DNA of 64,000 nt, from contig NC_087078.1 of assembly GCF_026151205.1 (NCBI RefSeq), positions 1,939,675 through 2,003,674 on the forward strand, written 5' to 3'. Position 1 is the first letter of the stretch. Each line of letters opens with the position of its first letter. The DNA comes from Bolinopsis microptera (Eukaryota; Ctenophora; Tentaculata; Lobata; Bolinopsidae). Below, one piece after another: positions 20,752 to 35,647 of the stretch. The notes below the pieces were generated by a model that did not search any database, was not told the DNA's origin, and saw only the letters and a list, made by a program, of their open reading frames with translations. The position numbers were made by a program, and so were the translations under genes.

Positions 20752-23700
20752 AATAACTAAAAAATTATGTTAATATTCTGTTCATGACTGGACGATAAGT
20801 TCCTACACCACCCCCCCCCCCCCCCCCAACAGTTTGCATTGTTTATGGGCAGTGGGCACAGTTACATTATAACGATCACGGATCACAGAATTTTTAGTTC
20901 TGCATGACGTAATCATGGCGTGTGTACCTCGGTGCAGATAGGAGCACCTTGAAATTGCCAAGCTGTAGTAGAGATAACAATGTCAACAGAGGGTAAAATA
21001 CAGATAAGGAAAGAAAACATACGATATAATATCCGTCTGATCACTCTTCCTGTTCGTGATTGGACGGATCATCCTCACGCGACAGGACACTTTTATTACA
21101 ATTGGTCGGGATCACGGAGCGCATGGCTGCCCGTACGTTCAGAATAAATATAATTGAGTTGATAGTTCGATTGTTCTATCATGGTGTTGGTCACCTACCT
21201 TTATTGTGTTTCTTTTGACTTTGCTATCGTAGTATCGTGCTCTGCTCTGAAAATTGTGATAGAACCTGTTCGAGTTGTTAACAAGACAATCACCTTGTTC
21301 TTTGGTTGCAGAATCAACATGTTCTTTGTTTGAGCAACACAAGAATTTTGAGGAACAAGGAAGCGTTATTGGGCTGTAAAACCAACTCAAATCGATTTCT
21401 CGTGCAACGTTGTACAGGTGAGGAACAGTCACAAAAATGAGTTGCTTACCTGCTGTGTTTTGTCGTACTCTGCTCTTCGCTCAAGTTCGATCAGTTAAGG
21501 TGAGGATTGCCTCGATCTTTCGGTTTCAGCCCTAGATCAAGAGCTGCAGAACCGAAGGATTAAAATATATGTTGCTTAAGTTGCTCGCATTCTAAACTAT
21601 AAAACATCGATTTTGAGGGATAAGGAAGTGTTCATTATAGGTTCTGAAACCTAGCTAAATCGATTTTTCGTGCAATTTTAGGTTAGAAACGGTCATCAAA
21701 AGGAGTTAATAAAAAGGTCGATTTCTCGGTTATTTTTGAGCTTTCGTTCAGAAAATAATTCGGGGCCCTCACAGGGGGGTAACAAGAAGGCGTTACAAGC
21801 GTCTCTTAAGCCTCCTGAACATGTGCTCGCCCTAAAATTTAAACAAAAAATTATCACCTCCTCAGCCTCCTGAACATGTGCTCACTATTAATGTAAACAA
21901 ACAATTATCACCTCCCCGCCAGTATCCACATCTATAATTTAGCTAATCATTGAGATAGCAAGCTACAATTTTTCAAAAAATCTGTTTCTGTACTGTTCTA
22001 CATGGGTGTAAGATTTCATTACCCTATCTCAAAAGGCTGGTGTATTAAATAACCTAGACCTTTTAAAGTCAAAAAAGCTGAAATTGTCCTTTTCAGGCTC
22101 ATTTTGATCAAATGTCAGTCAGGGAACATAGGGTTGTTTTTGATGCTTGACTGCTTGACATAAAATCGTTCTCTTGAATTCTTGTGTAGTTTTTAATGAC
22201 ATCAAAAATGCGTTTATTCATTTTTATTTATATTTATTGGACCTCAAAGTTACAAAAAAGTAGTTATAATATTGCTATTTTTTGTCGTAAAAATGTTTCT
22301 GAAACCACAGAAACGAAGCTTGGACATTCTGGCGAACAAAAACCTGTATTTTTCCCCTTAGTGATACTGAATACTGATTGTAAGATATTTGGTATGTTTT
22401 CCCCAAACGTCTAAAGTTACTCGGTTTGGGACTAATATATTATGCTGGAGTTGTTAACAGATAAGGCATGCTTTTAATACATTTCTGGACATCAATTTGT
22501 ACTCAACATCGAGAAAGAAACTAATATAAGCTTTGTGCTTTGATTATCAATTATTAAAAACATCAGAAATATAATTGAAATTAAAACTGTATATCATTGA
22601 TTCGAATTTCTTGTAGTTATGTAATGGCTACTGCCTACGTTTATTCAAACACATTTTTATGGAAGCTTGACAAACACCCAGAGTTAAAAACATCTTGGTT
22701 ACTTCCTCATCACTCATGCTGAGGTAATTGTCACATGACAATTTTTCAGTCATTTTTAATGCGACAGTATCAGTGATGAGACCCGCTTTTTTTTATTAAA
22801 TACTTTTCAAATTTTACAGAGTACAGCAATAGATGAATATAAAATAGAATCGTTCAAAATATCGCCCCCATCTGTAAAATATGATGGGCACCCAAACACG
22901 GTAAACACATAGTGAACTATGTCCGCAGTAACTTGGACCCATTACATCGAATTAATCTAAATCCAAAAAAAAATTATGGTGAATAACTGTGGATATAGAG
23001 TCAAAATTGGTATTTCAATACGTCAGATTCCAGATACATTAGATACAGGTCTGAAATGGTCATTAATGTGTGAGAAGGTGTGCGGGTGAAGTGTGATATG
23101 ATGTTGAAAGTATAGGAAGGTAGATAAAAAAATTAATAAAACAAAAATAATATAAACAAGGTTATTCTAGGTCTCCCAATCTTCCAATGAATAAATTATC
23201 TGAATTCAATAGCTAAATGAGCGAGAGCCGTTTGGGCTGGGGGTGTTCTCCATACTCCTGAGAATGTGTCCAAAAATCTTCCAACCGCTGGTGTTCATCG
23301 CTTGGATAACTTTTCAATTTGCACCTTTCATACAATGCTTTATTGCTTATCATAACCTTTAGGCCATTTGATGTTTAAAATGGACCTGAGGTGTCTACGT
23401 TGGAGTGTGTCCATTTTCTCCATGGTTGCTTTCTTAGGACTCTAACTTTTTGAGTTATAAAATCAATACAGTAATAAAACTTGAGCAATGCCACATAACT
23501 CAGCTTTCTCTCATGGATATTTTTTACAAGACAGCCAAACTTTTTCAAAGTTCTTAAAAGCAATCTCAGCTAGGATTCTTTCCTTTTGGAATGTCCTTCT
23601 AGTGCTAGAGTAAGGAACCTAGTGTTTGTTACTTCGCCATGGTTCTGTTATTAGCTAATGGCTGACCGTTTTGTATCTTTATCAGATTTATTTTCGTAGG

Positions 23701-24038
23701 TAGAGGTACTGAATTCAGTTTTACTTTCATTTTATTTGTGAGGTTCCAGTCTTGAGATTCTCCTTCACTGTAGAGAAGGAAAATTCTCAGTTTCTCGATG
23801 TCCTCGTCAGCAAGTCACAATCTCTGAATATTCCCATTCAGTTGGAAAACCTAGTTTCTGATACTGGTGGGGTTTTGGTATCCCTGTTATGCCTACACAA
23901 GGAATTGTTTCTAAAGGAAAAATTTCGAAATCTTTTACCTACTTTTTAATATTAATTTATTGAAGGATGAGTTTACATTTCGACTTTGTAGAATTTTTAT
24001 TATCCTGACATTTATATATTTAATAATAAAGAGATGAT
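20752..24038. other. Gene-free stretch
   Basis: A run of about 16 cytosines lies near 20812-20828. Two tandem ~57-bp units at 21810-21925 contain CCTCCTGAACATGTGCTC, and the second ends in a transposon-end motif (21908-21936) shared with the Kv intron. Around 21380-21720 two diverged direct repeats share AAATCGATTT(C/T)TCGTGCAA. The open frames here are short and show no recognisable protein. Confidence 0.5.
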
Positions 24039-24321
24039 ATTTGACCAAAAACTTAATCATGGGTAGATATTAGTATAAAGTGGACTGTTGTCCAGTGTTA
24101 TCTTTTTCCAAATTCTATCAAGCTGTATTAAATTCGTAAGCAAGTGAATGAATGTGGAATGCAGAATGGGAAAAGCGAGCGACGATTTCATGATTTTCGT
24201 ATCAATATTGCATCTTGCGGACGATTATTCAAATTAATATCATTTCTTTTGTTTGGAAAAGAGAGAAACTGGAAACGCCAACGGTCCACTATACCCATGA
24301 TTATGGGTTTTGGTCAAAGTG
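24039..24321. mobile_element. Putative MITE with ~30-bp imperfect inverted ends
   Basis: The left end, TTTGACCAAAAACTTAATCA, is the imperfect inverse of the right end, which finishes ATGGGTTTTGGTCAAA. The inner parts (ATAAAGTGGAC / GGTCCACTATA) also pair. The length of about 280 bp and lack of coding fit a MITE. I see no clear target duplication. Confidence 0.45.
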
Positions 24322-26300
24322 AATAACACAAAAATAATTAAAACAACTGACTAACAAAAACGGAACATAATAACTTAAAATAATGTTAATTATTACAGCA
24401 GTTTTATCATAACCTAATCCTATCCATAAACTACTCTAAGTACGCTGTCAAATTTTTTTTTGATTTTTTGTTCTATTTTATATAACTCTCCAGCATATAC
24501 AAAATAAAAAAGAGAAAAAATTTAACAGTGAATGGTATATATTATATACTGGGCGGCGCTCAGCCTGTCATTCCGCCAAATTTCCTTTCGGATTCATGAA
24601 CATAAATAAAAATAGCATGATGGTTCACCAGGTTAATTAAATATTGCACATTAATATTGAACAACATATATTCACGCAATTAATAAAAAAAAACTGACTA
24701 ACAAACGGAACATAAAAACTCAAGACACAGAGCTTTTTGATTTATCATATCCCAAATATGATTACGTGTCAATGTCAATTTTTTTTTCTCCTTTTGCTTT
24801 ATTATGATTTTTTTTTTTTGTTAAATTTTATTCTTAAGAAAGTTATAAAAAAAAAGGCAAAATTTCCAAGCTGAAAAGTATATAAACATTACGCATCATG
24901 AATATTGAATAAAACTCTCAATAATAAAAACAATGACTAACAAAACGATAATAAAAACTAACATACAGCCAGCTTTATGATTATCATATCCCAAAACTGA
25001 ATTACGTTGTCAAATTTGTTTTCTCTCTTTCTTTATTCTATTTTTTTGTTTAAATTTAGTGCAATGTGCTCATGCCAGAACACAATTAATAAAACAACGT
25101 TAGTAATGTGACTAACAAAACGGAACATAAAAAACTAAATATAAGCAGTTTTATCTATCCCAAAACTGAATAATATGTTGCAAATTTTTTTTCTTTTCTT
25201 TATTCGTTTTTTGTTAAATTTTACTCTTAAGCAAATAAAAAGACAAAAAATTCAACTGCATGAATAGGTATAATAAATATTAGCAGCATGAATATTGAAT
25301 AACACACAATTAATTAAACAACTGACTAACAAATACAGGAACATAAACAAATATACAGCAGCTTAATCATATCCCAAAACTGAATACGTTGCCAATTTTT
25401 TTTCTCTTTCTTATTCGAATGTTTTGGTTTTAATATTTTATTCTGAAGCAAAATAAAAATGAGCAAAAATTTAACAGCTGACATCGTATATAGTATTTGC
25501 ATCATGATATTGAATAAACCACACAATTAATTAAAACAATTGACTAAACAAAACGGAACATAAAAACTTATATACAGCAGCTTTATCATATCCAAAACTG
25601 AATATGTAGTCAATGTTTTTTCTTTTCTTTCTTTATTCTGATTTTTTGTTCAATTGTATTCTGAAAGCAATAAAAATGAGCAATATGTAACAGCTGAATA
25701 GGTATATAAATATTAGCAGCAATGAATATGAATTACTCACAATTATATTAAACAACTGACTAACAAAAAGGACTTAAAACAATATACAGCATCTTAATCT
25801 ATCCCAAAACTGAATACATTGCCAATTTTTTTTTCTTTTTCTTTCATTCTGGATTTTTTGTTTAATTTATATTTCTGAAGCAAATAAAATGAGAAAAATT
25901 TAACAAGCTGAATAGTTTATAAGTAGTAGCAGCATGAATATTGTATAAAACAACAAGTAATAAAAACTATTAACTAACAAAAACGGAAACATAAAACTAA
26001 TATTCAGCAGCTTAATCACTATCCCAAAACTGATTTCGTTGCCTTTTTTTTTTTTCTATTTCTTTATTATGATTTTTTTGTGCTTTTTTATTCTGAAAGC
26101 AAATAAAAATAAAGCAAAAATTTAACAGCTGAATAGTATAAACTTATTAGCAACAGGTATATTGAATAACACACAATTAATTTAAAACAGGGTCTAACAA
26201 AACGAACATAAAAAAACTAACATACAGCAGTTAATCATATAACAAAACTGAATACGTTGTCAAATTTGTTTTCATCTTGTCTTTATCTATTTTTTTTTTA
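24322..26300. repeat. AT-rich satellite, ~215-bp degenerate monomer, about 9 copies
   Basis: Each unit has, in order: ACTGACTAACAAAACGGAAC, a CAGCAGCTTTATCATATCCC-like block, a long T/C-rich block, TTTTTGTT, AAGCAAATAAAAATGAGC, TTTAACAGCTGAATAG and AGCAGCATGAATATTGAAT. Units are seen from about 24340, 24690, 24930, 25110, 25310, 25540, 25750, 25970 and 26190. They differ mainly by single-base and homopolymer-length indels. This suggests either decay or uncorrected long-read errors. A 28-bp dispersed repeat (24548-24575) interrupts it. Confidence 0.75.
24548..24575. repeat. 28-bp GC-rich dispersed repeat, copy 2
   Basis: This is identical to 123-150, and here it lies in very AT-rich satellite DNA with unrelated flanks. 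See copy 1. Confidence 0.6.
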
Positions 26301-29300
26301 CAATTTGCAGCAATGTTGCTTATCATTGGATAAACCTCTTGAGCAGTTAAAGGATTCTCCGTGATAATATCAGCAGCATGAATAGCACTCAATGATGATG
26401 TTTTTCAAGGTAATAGTGATAGAAAAACAAGTTACATTTTGTTTCATTTTACATTTTACGGGTCATATGCGGTAAATGCTTTTACCTACTTTTGTGTCAA
26501 TAACTTTCTGACCCATATTATTCATATAATATGTTTATTTTATGAGATTTTCGTCAGCTGTCCTCAGTCTGTTAAATTCATGGGACCGATTATATTGTTT
26601 CAAATTTCATTTCTTGCTGTTTGGTCCAGATGGATTAACTTCTTTGTTAATTCTATTAACAATAAGCCACTAATAATATATGAACCTTTCTGTTGACTAT
26701 TTATATACTAACACTGTAAAATATTGGGTTAAGGCAAACTGTTGATGGGGCATCAAAAACAGGGCGAAAACTTCAAATATATATTCTGGTTCATGAACTT
26801 CCGTTCAGTGCCGATGAAATAGTTAGGCGGTTATGAATAGGGACACCCAGCTTTACCAGTTGAGATCCGATCATAAGCAGACCTTGATAAGGAGAAGTCT
26901 TTGTTTTGCTGATGATCTCCCTGGTTGTCGTTTGCAAGTGCTGTCTGATTGTTCTGCTTCACACTTAATTAAACATATATGATACTGAAACTCAGCACAG
27001 ACACAGATATGGCCAGAGTACAAATACCCAATTTTAAAAAGCTCGGTAAGATTTGATCCTTGAATTATGCTTATGGAGATTGGCGTTGTCCCGTAATTGC
27101 CCAATTCATTTATGAAGTCGAAGATCTAGGCATATTTGTTATTTGCTTCAAATCATCCAGCACTGTTGTAATGTAGTCAGTAGTCCGGTTTGGAAAGAAT
27201 TTGTTTATTATGCAGATCTGTTAATGGTCGGTCTCATCAAAGGAGCTCAAAAAAGGGATTTTCGGCAATGTTCACCATGAAGATTTCGATTTGAAAATGT
27301 GTTCATTTGGGGAAGCTTTACAACTGGAAGTATTGCATGAATCAAGTTGAGGTGAAAATGATGCAAGGAACTTAAAATTTTGGCTTATAAGAATCCTGAA
27401 TAAATGATACAGTGCTACTGGATGCTCTTACATACTCATCAAAGGAAACTATCAAGAGAGATCCGGACTTGCAAAAGAGAAGATCACCACCAAAAATATC
27501 GCAGTAAACGCTCGACCTCCACCAGTCAGAGGAACACAATAGCCTGCAGTATATCGGAGAACGAGGGATTGCCAGCACGATGAAGCAAAGATAAAAAACT
27601 CCCCATAATAAAAGTCATATGCATTATTTGTAGCAAAGAAGTCTATCAGTTCTTCGCAATAAATTAGTTAATGGCTGTGCGTTTCATTGCTTTATAAACC
27701 CGTTCCTTCAGTCGAATCAAAACAGCTATCCAATAGATGAGTTTTCAGAACACGAGAGAGCATTCAATTTTATGAGGGATTTTGGAGAGCTATGTTGCCT
27801 AGGTCACAGTCAAGATTACACTCATCCATATTATTTGGGCAATCTTAACTGATCGCATTTCTTATCCAGTGAAAACCGACATTGCCCTTGCGCTTGTGGA
27901 CACATTTTCAATGTGGTTGGTATATAGCAGTAAAATCTGCCCGGGACATCCAACTTCATCTTCACTTTGTACAGTTATTTTATTGTCACAAATTGACTCA
28001 AACCTGGCCATAATATTCACAAAAATATAGTGCTGAACGGAAATCATTGTGAACGAAAAATCTCGTCACTTACCGTCTTAAACAGTCTTAGTGTTATCAC
28101 AAACTAGAGGTGGGAGGTGCAGTCCATATTCATAAAAAAACAAACAGGGATATGTTTATTATTATTAGAAACGTGCGATAAACAAGTGGGTGTTAATAAT
28201 CTGTCGATGTTCGCTTTAAATTTAAAAGTTAGTTGTCTCGTTTTTAAATGGAATTATCAGTGTACTGTGACCATTCGATCGCTTACACACAAGACTAAAG
28301 GGTTGCTAAGATTCTTAAGCATGCTTAAATGCACGCAATTATATAAGGGCCCGATTATGGAGTGACCACAATGAGACACAATATGTGGCCCAATCTATGA
28401 CCAGGTAATCTAACCGACGAACGGAAGATATATTAGGGGCGATAAGATTTGTCATTAAATTTGGTTTATTTTTCGAACTTTGTTGACAGTGACAAATTAG
28501 GACGCCGTAGTATTATATAGGAATGTTCGCCAATTAGTGATCATTGCACTAATGTATTGATAAAGAACAGGTTGTCTTATGTTTTTGTTAACTGTGGATA
28601 TGAGACACACCAGGCTGTTGAGCACAATAAAAGACCGGAGTCTGGGTTACTGACTGCTCGGTAGTATCCCCTCTGCAACCACACTCGTTCAGTTAAGCAA
28701 TCAGAGAAACCATACAGACATTTTCTACAGGGATCAAACACGTCCAATTTTTTGGTGTCCAATACTGGATATTTGGGTATCGACATGGGGCAAGGCATGA
28801 AAGGTCTTTAGGTGATAGAAGTAATGTTGTCCATATTCTTTATTATGTTTGTTATACAAATGGTCTATTGTATGGCAATGAGGTGTCATGACATTCCGAT
28901 GAGTAATAGTCAACACTCATCTCTGCACGTTCCTCTCAAAAAATCTGCAAAGTCGTATCGAGTAACAGAGGTGGACTTTTGTACACTTCCGTGGTTATTA
29001 TCACCTTTTCTTTAGACAAGGGTTCTCGGGGTCATTGGAGCCGGAGGTCCCGAGGTGAAGGATGGAAAACTTGAATTAATATTCCTATTATTTAAAATGG
29101 CTCCCTTCTTGTCATGGCATAATTTTCAAGGACTGCCAAAAAATTCGGTATGCACGAGTGTTACAGATGTCGCGTACGTTTGAAAGAAGAGGAAGAAACT
29201 CGGACTGCCCTATTTCTAAGATAGTTTATTAAATACAGAATAATACACGATCACGTCTCGCGTTCTTCTTGAAGATATTGTTTTTAAGAAACCACTCAGC

Positions 29301-29920
29301 AAAATAATATAATTGATCATCCCAGGGGGGGGGGGGGGCTGAAACAGGTTTTCGATCAACGCTGCCATAGGTAGTCAAACGTCGCAACAGTTGGATCTGT
29401 CCTATAAAATCGCTGCATTTTGCCTTTGCCATTATGCAAATTGGCTATCTTAATGCAGCGTTTCATTACAATGTTTGATCCCTGTGGCATAGCAATTATT
29501 CCATTCTTTGAGAGCGCTGGTTTGTGAGGAAAGTGCGATCCGCGAGCGTTTGATTCGCGGATTAATTAACATTTATTCTGTATTTAATAAATTTTTTTCG
29601 TTGGTAGTCTGCTGTTTCTGTTGCGGTTACTGCTGCAAGGCCTCGGGCATTGCATCATAGATTTTAAAGAATTGATTGAGGCGATGAAAATATGTCAAGG
29701 TATAGATAAGCGTGTTTAAGTACGCTCCCAACCGGGTAACATGTGAGATACCGCATTTTTCCAGCCATGCCGTTATCAGTCTTCCCCTTTTATAACAGAG
29801 ATGTGGAACGTACCACAATACACCAGAAGAGACCTGTAACCGCCGCGGTTGTGGACCAAGGCTGTGGTGGTCTGAGTGAAGTGTCCGTATGTGACCTTTA
29901 AATAGTTACCCACATAGGGC
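26301..29920. other. Gene-free stretch
   Basis: The longest frame (26439-26696) is hydrophobic and AT-rich and shows no family. Frames at 27862-28047 and 28577-29015 are also unrecognised. A run of about 15 G lies at 29325-29338. The uneven homopolymers continue from the satellite, so broken genes could be hidden by sequence errors, but I cannot support one. Confidence 0.4.
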
Positions 29921-30165
29921 CCCCACGGGGGACTTATGTTAATCACGGTGTTACGTAAAGGGGCCAGGGTGAGAAGACTATGTAATCACGGAGATTACTG
30001 TAAAAGGGGACCTGGGTGAGAATACCTATGTTAATACGGTGATTACAGTATTGGGGACCAGGGTGAGAAGACTATGGTAATCACGGTGATGACATAAAGG
30101 GGGACCCAGGGTGAGTAGACTATGTTAATCACGGTGATTACAGTAAGGGGACCAGGTGTAGAAGA
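29921..30165. repeat. ~55-bp minisatellite, 4-5 degenerate copies
   Basis: Units carry GGGTGAGAAGACTATGTTAA, TCACGGTGATTACAGTAA and GGGGACCA. Copies differ by many single-base gains and losses. Confidence 0.75.
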
Positions 30166-30399
30166 CTCACATATTAGTAACAATGGTTGGAAATGTCTTG
30201 CCCCGTATTTAAAAGAGCAAACAGCAAGTTTGGCATTGAAATCAGATTTTACCGTGGACTTACTTACTTTAGTTGGTTGACAGAGAGTGCTTTGGAAACA
30301 GTAAATAGTACATAGTACGTCCTCCATTCACTTCCTGGTTCAGATCTTTCTGTAGATTCCATTCCAGGAATGTGAGTTGTTGGTGATGGCGGTGTATCC

Positions 30400-30600
30400 T
30401 TTGGTTGGCGGGGTTTATCGTGAAAGGTCTCCAAAAATCGAGAAGTGATACCTGGAAGAGTCCTAGAGCAGTTAACTGTTCACTTGATCGTGGGAGGAGG
30501 TTCCATAGTCTAGCTGCATTTTCACTCAAAGGAATTCTCGTAATGAGGTGGCCATTGATGTTGCGATTGTAGTTCCAGTGTGGGATTCATGTGGCCACGT
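30400..30600 (-). pseudogene. LINE reverse-transcriptase C-terminal tail relic (CR1/Jockey-like)
   Basis: On the minus strand the translation reads NINGHLITRIPLSENAARLW, then NLLPRSSEQLTALGLFQVSL. This fits the C-terminal signature of CR1/Jockey-group LINE proteins (conserved R-x-LWN-x-LP, then a short helix ending in F-x-S-x-L). No palm domain or other upstream part is present, so only the tail survives. The tail abuts the 20-bp satellite at about 30645. Confidence 0.6.
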
Positions 30601-30644
30601 CACTCATACATGATAGTGAATAAATTCTCCCTCTATTACGCGCC

Positions 30645-31905
30645 CTAATACCACGCGGTCCCTAACCTGTAAACGTGGTCCCTAGCTGGTATAACGTGGC
30701 CCTCTAGCTGTATAACTATAACGTGGCCCCTAGCTGTATAACGTGGCCCCTAGCTGTATAACGTGGCCCCTATCTGTATAACGTGGTCCACTTAGCTGTA
30801 TAACTATAACGTGGCCCCTAGCTGTATAACGTGGCCCCTATCTGTATAACGTGGTCCACTTAGCTGTATAACGTGGCCCTCTAGCTGTATAACTATAACG
30901 TGGCCCCTAGCTGTATAACGTGGCCCCTAGCTGTATAACGTGGCCCTATCTATATAACGTGGGTCAACATTAGCTGTATAATAAAGTGGGCCCCTTATCT
31001 GTATAAAGTGGTCCAACTCACTTAGCTGTATAACGTGGCCCTCTAGCTGTATAACGTGGCCCCTAGCTGTATAACGTGGCCCCTATCTGTATAACGTGGT
31101 CCACTTAGCTGTATAACTATAACGTGGCCCCTATCTGTATAACGTGGTCCACTTAGCTGTATAACGTGGCCCCTAGCTGTATAACTATAACGTGGCCCCT
31201 AGCTGTATAACGTGGCCCCTAGCTGTATAACGTGGTCCCCCTAGCTGTATAACGTGGCCCCTAGCTGTATAACGTGGCCCTAGCTGTATAACGTGGCCCC
31301 TAGCTGTATAACGTGGTCCACCTAGCTGTATAACGTGGCCTAGCTGTAGAACGTTGTCCCACTTAGCTGTATAACGTGGCCCCTAGATGTATACGTGGCC
31401 CCTAGCTGTATAAACGTGGCCCCTAGCTGTTATAACGTGGCCCCTGCTGTATAACGTGGTACACCTAGCTGTATAACGTGGCCCCTAGCTGGTATAACGT
31501 GGGCCCCTAGCTGTTGAAAAGTGGCCCCCTAGCTGTATAACTTGCCCCTAGCTGGTATAAACGTGGCCCTAGCTGTTTATTATAACGTGGCCCTATTGTT
31601 TTGGTGGTCCTCTTAGCTGGATAACGTGTCCCCTTGCTGTATAAACGTGGGCCCCTTGCTGTATTACGTGGGTTCCCCTAGCTGTATAACGTGGCCCTAT
31701 CTGTATAACGTGTTCCCACTTTGCTGTTAACGTGGCCCCTAGCAGTATAACTATAACGTGGCCCCTAGCTGTATAACGTGGCCCCCTAGCTGTATAACGT
31801 TGCCCCCCCCCCTAGCTGTATAACGTGGCCCCCTAGCTGTATAACGTTGCCCCCCCCCCCCCCTAGCTGTATAACGTGGCCCCCTAGCTGTACAACGTGG
31901 TCCCA
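30645..31905. repeat. 20-bp satellite, about 60 copies
   Basis: The unit is close to CTGTATAACGTGGCCCCTAG. There are frequent variants (GTGGTCCACTTAG, GTATAACTATAACG) and many single-base indels. Runs of C near 31802-31810 and 31850-31863 add to the impression of sequencing noise. Higher-order periods of roughly 60-110 bp are visible where the TCCACTTAG variant recurs. Confidence 0.85.
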
Positions 31906-32389
31906 TTTAAGCATTTAATACCCAACAACTAAAATCTTCTCGCTCAAACTCAGAGCTCATCTAAAAGACTTATTTAAAATCTAGTGAAGTCTTGATGCTT
32001 GATTTTACATCGGAAAAATTAGAGTCTTACAACTTATACAGGCTCATTTACATACTTGTCTGGATTTCGGCAGAAGTTCTCTTCGAGTCCAAATTTTGTA
32101 AAGCTGAAAATATTTATTTGTCAAATTATCACGTGACTTGTCCACAACAGCACAGGGAAAAGTGTGTACCAGTAATTCGAAATCAGCGTCCAAAATACAT
32201 TGAAGGACATTACGCTCATAGTCATATCAGCAGGGTTTTTATTTTACTGTTTCACAAGAATTTAAAAAGATTAGCTGGGCGGGCGATTTAGTGGGAGCGG
32301 TCTTTGGGTGAAATTTTGACTCTAAGTATTTATCAAACTTCAGCAAATCAAAATTACTCACAACTGTTCATTATAATCATTTGTCAAAT
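31906..32389. other. Spacer between two minisatellites
   Basis: A 99-codon frame (31992-32291) is open on the + strand but shows no family. It overlaps one copy of the dispersed word AATCAGCGTCCAAAATACAT (32181-32200), so I regard it as repeat DNA. Confidence 0.45.
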
Positions 32390-33055
32390 CCGGCACGTTA
32401 GGAGATTCAGACTCCCATCTCTGACAAGTAAGACCTGACTTTGTCACAGCTACAAGGCACGTTAGGAGATTCAGACTCCCATCTCTGACAAGTAAAACCT
32501 GACTTTGTCACGTTAGGAGATTCAGACTCCCATCTCTGACAAGTAAGACCTGACTTTGTCACAGCTACAAGGCACGTTAGGAGATTCAGACTCCCATCTC
32601 TGACAAGTAAGACCTGACTTTGTAGGCACGTTAGGAGATTCAGACTCCCATCTCTGACAAGTAAGACCTGACTTTGTCACAGCTACAAGGCACGTTAGGA
32701 GATTCAGACTCCCATCTCTGACAAGTAAAACCTGACTTTGGCACGTTAGGAGATTCAGACTCCCATCTCTGACAAGTAAGACCTGACTTTGTAGGCACGT
32801 TAGGAGATTGAGACTCCCATCTCTGACAAGTAAGACCTGACTTTGTAGGCACGTTAGGAGATTCAGACTCCCATCTCTGACAAGTAAGACCTGACTTTGT
32901 CACGTTAGGAGATTCAGACTCCCATCTCTGACAAGTAAGACCTGACTTTGTCACGTTAGGAGATTCAGACTCCCATCTCTGACAAGTAAGACCTGACTTT
33001 GTCACGTTAGGAGATTCAGACTCCCATCTCTGACAAGTAAGACCTGACTTTGTCA
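32390..33055. repeat. 51-64-bp minisatellite, about 13 copies
   Basis: The unit contains CACGTTAGGAGATTCAGACT, CCCATCTCTGACAAGTAAGA and CCTGACTTTGT. Some copies add CACAGCTACAAGG. Copies are nearly identical, which implies recent expansion. The long minus-strand frame through it is a repeat artefact, since the basic unit is 51 bp (17 codons). Confidence 0.9.
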
Positions 33056-35537
<2,482 letters not shown>

Positions 35538-35647
35538 CCGGACATGGTGCCTCCTATGCAGTTGCAGGTGCTTATTTATAATGTCGAGTTAAGCAAAGAC
35601 TTAAGTCTAAGACCATGTTTATTTTACCGGAATATGATGCACTGCGG

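Noticed and set aside
26439-26696. 85-residue hydrophobic ORF as a membrane protein
   Set aside because: It follows AT-rich satellite DNA, matches no family, and a hydrophobic translation is expected from T-rich sequence.
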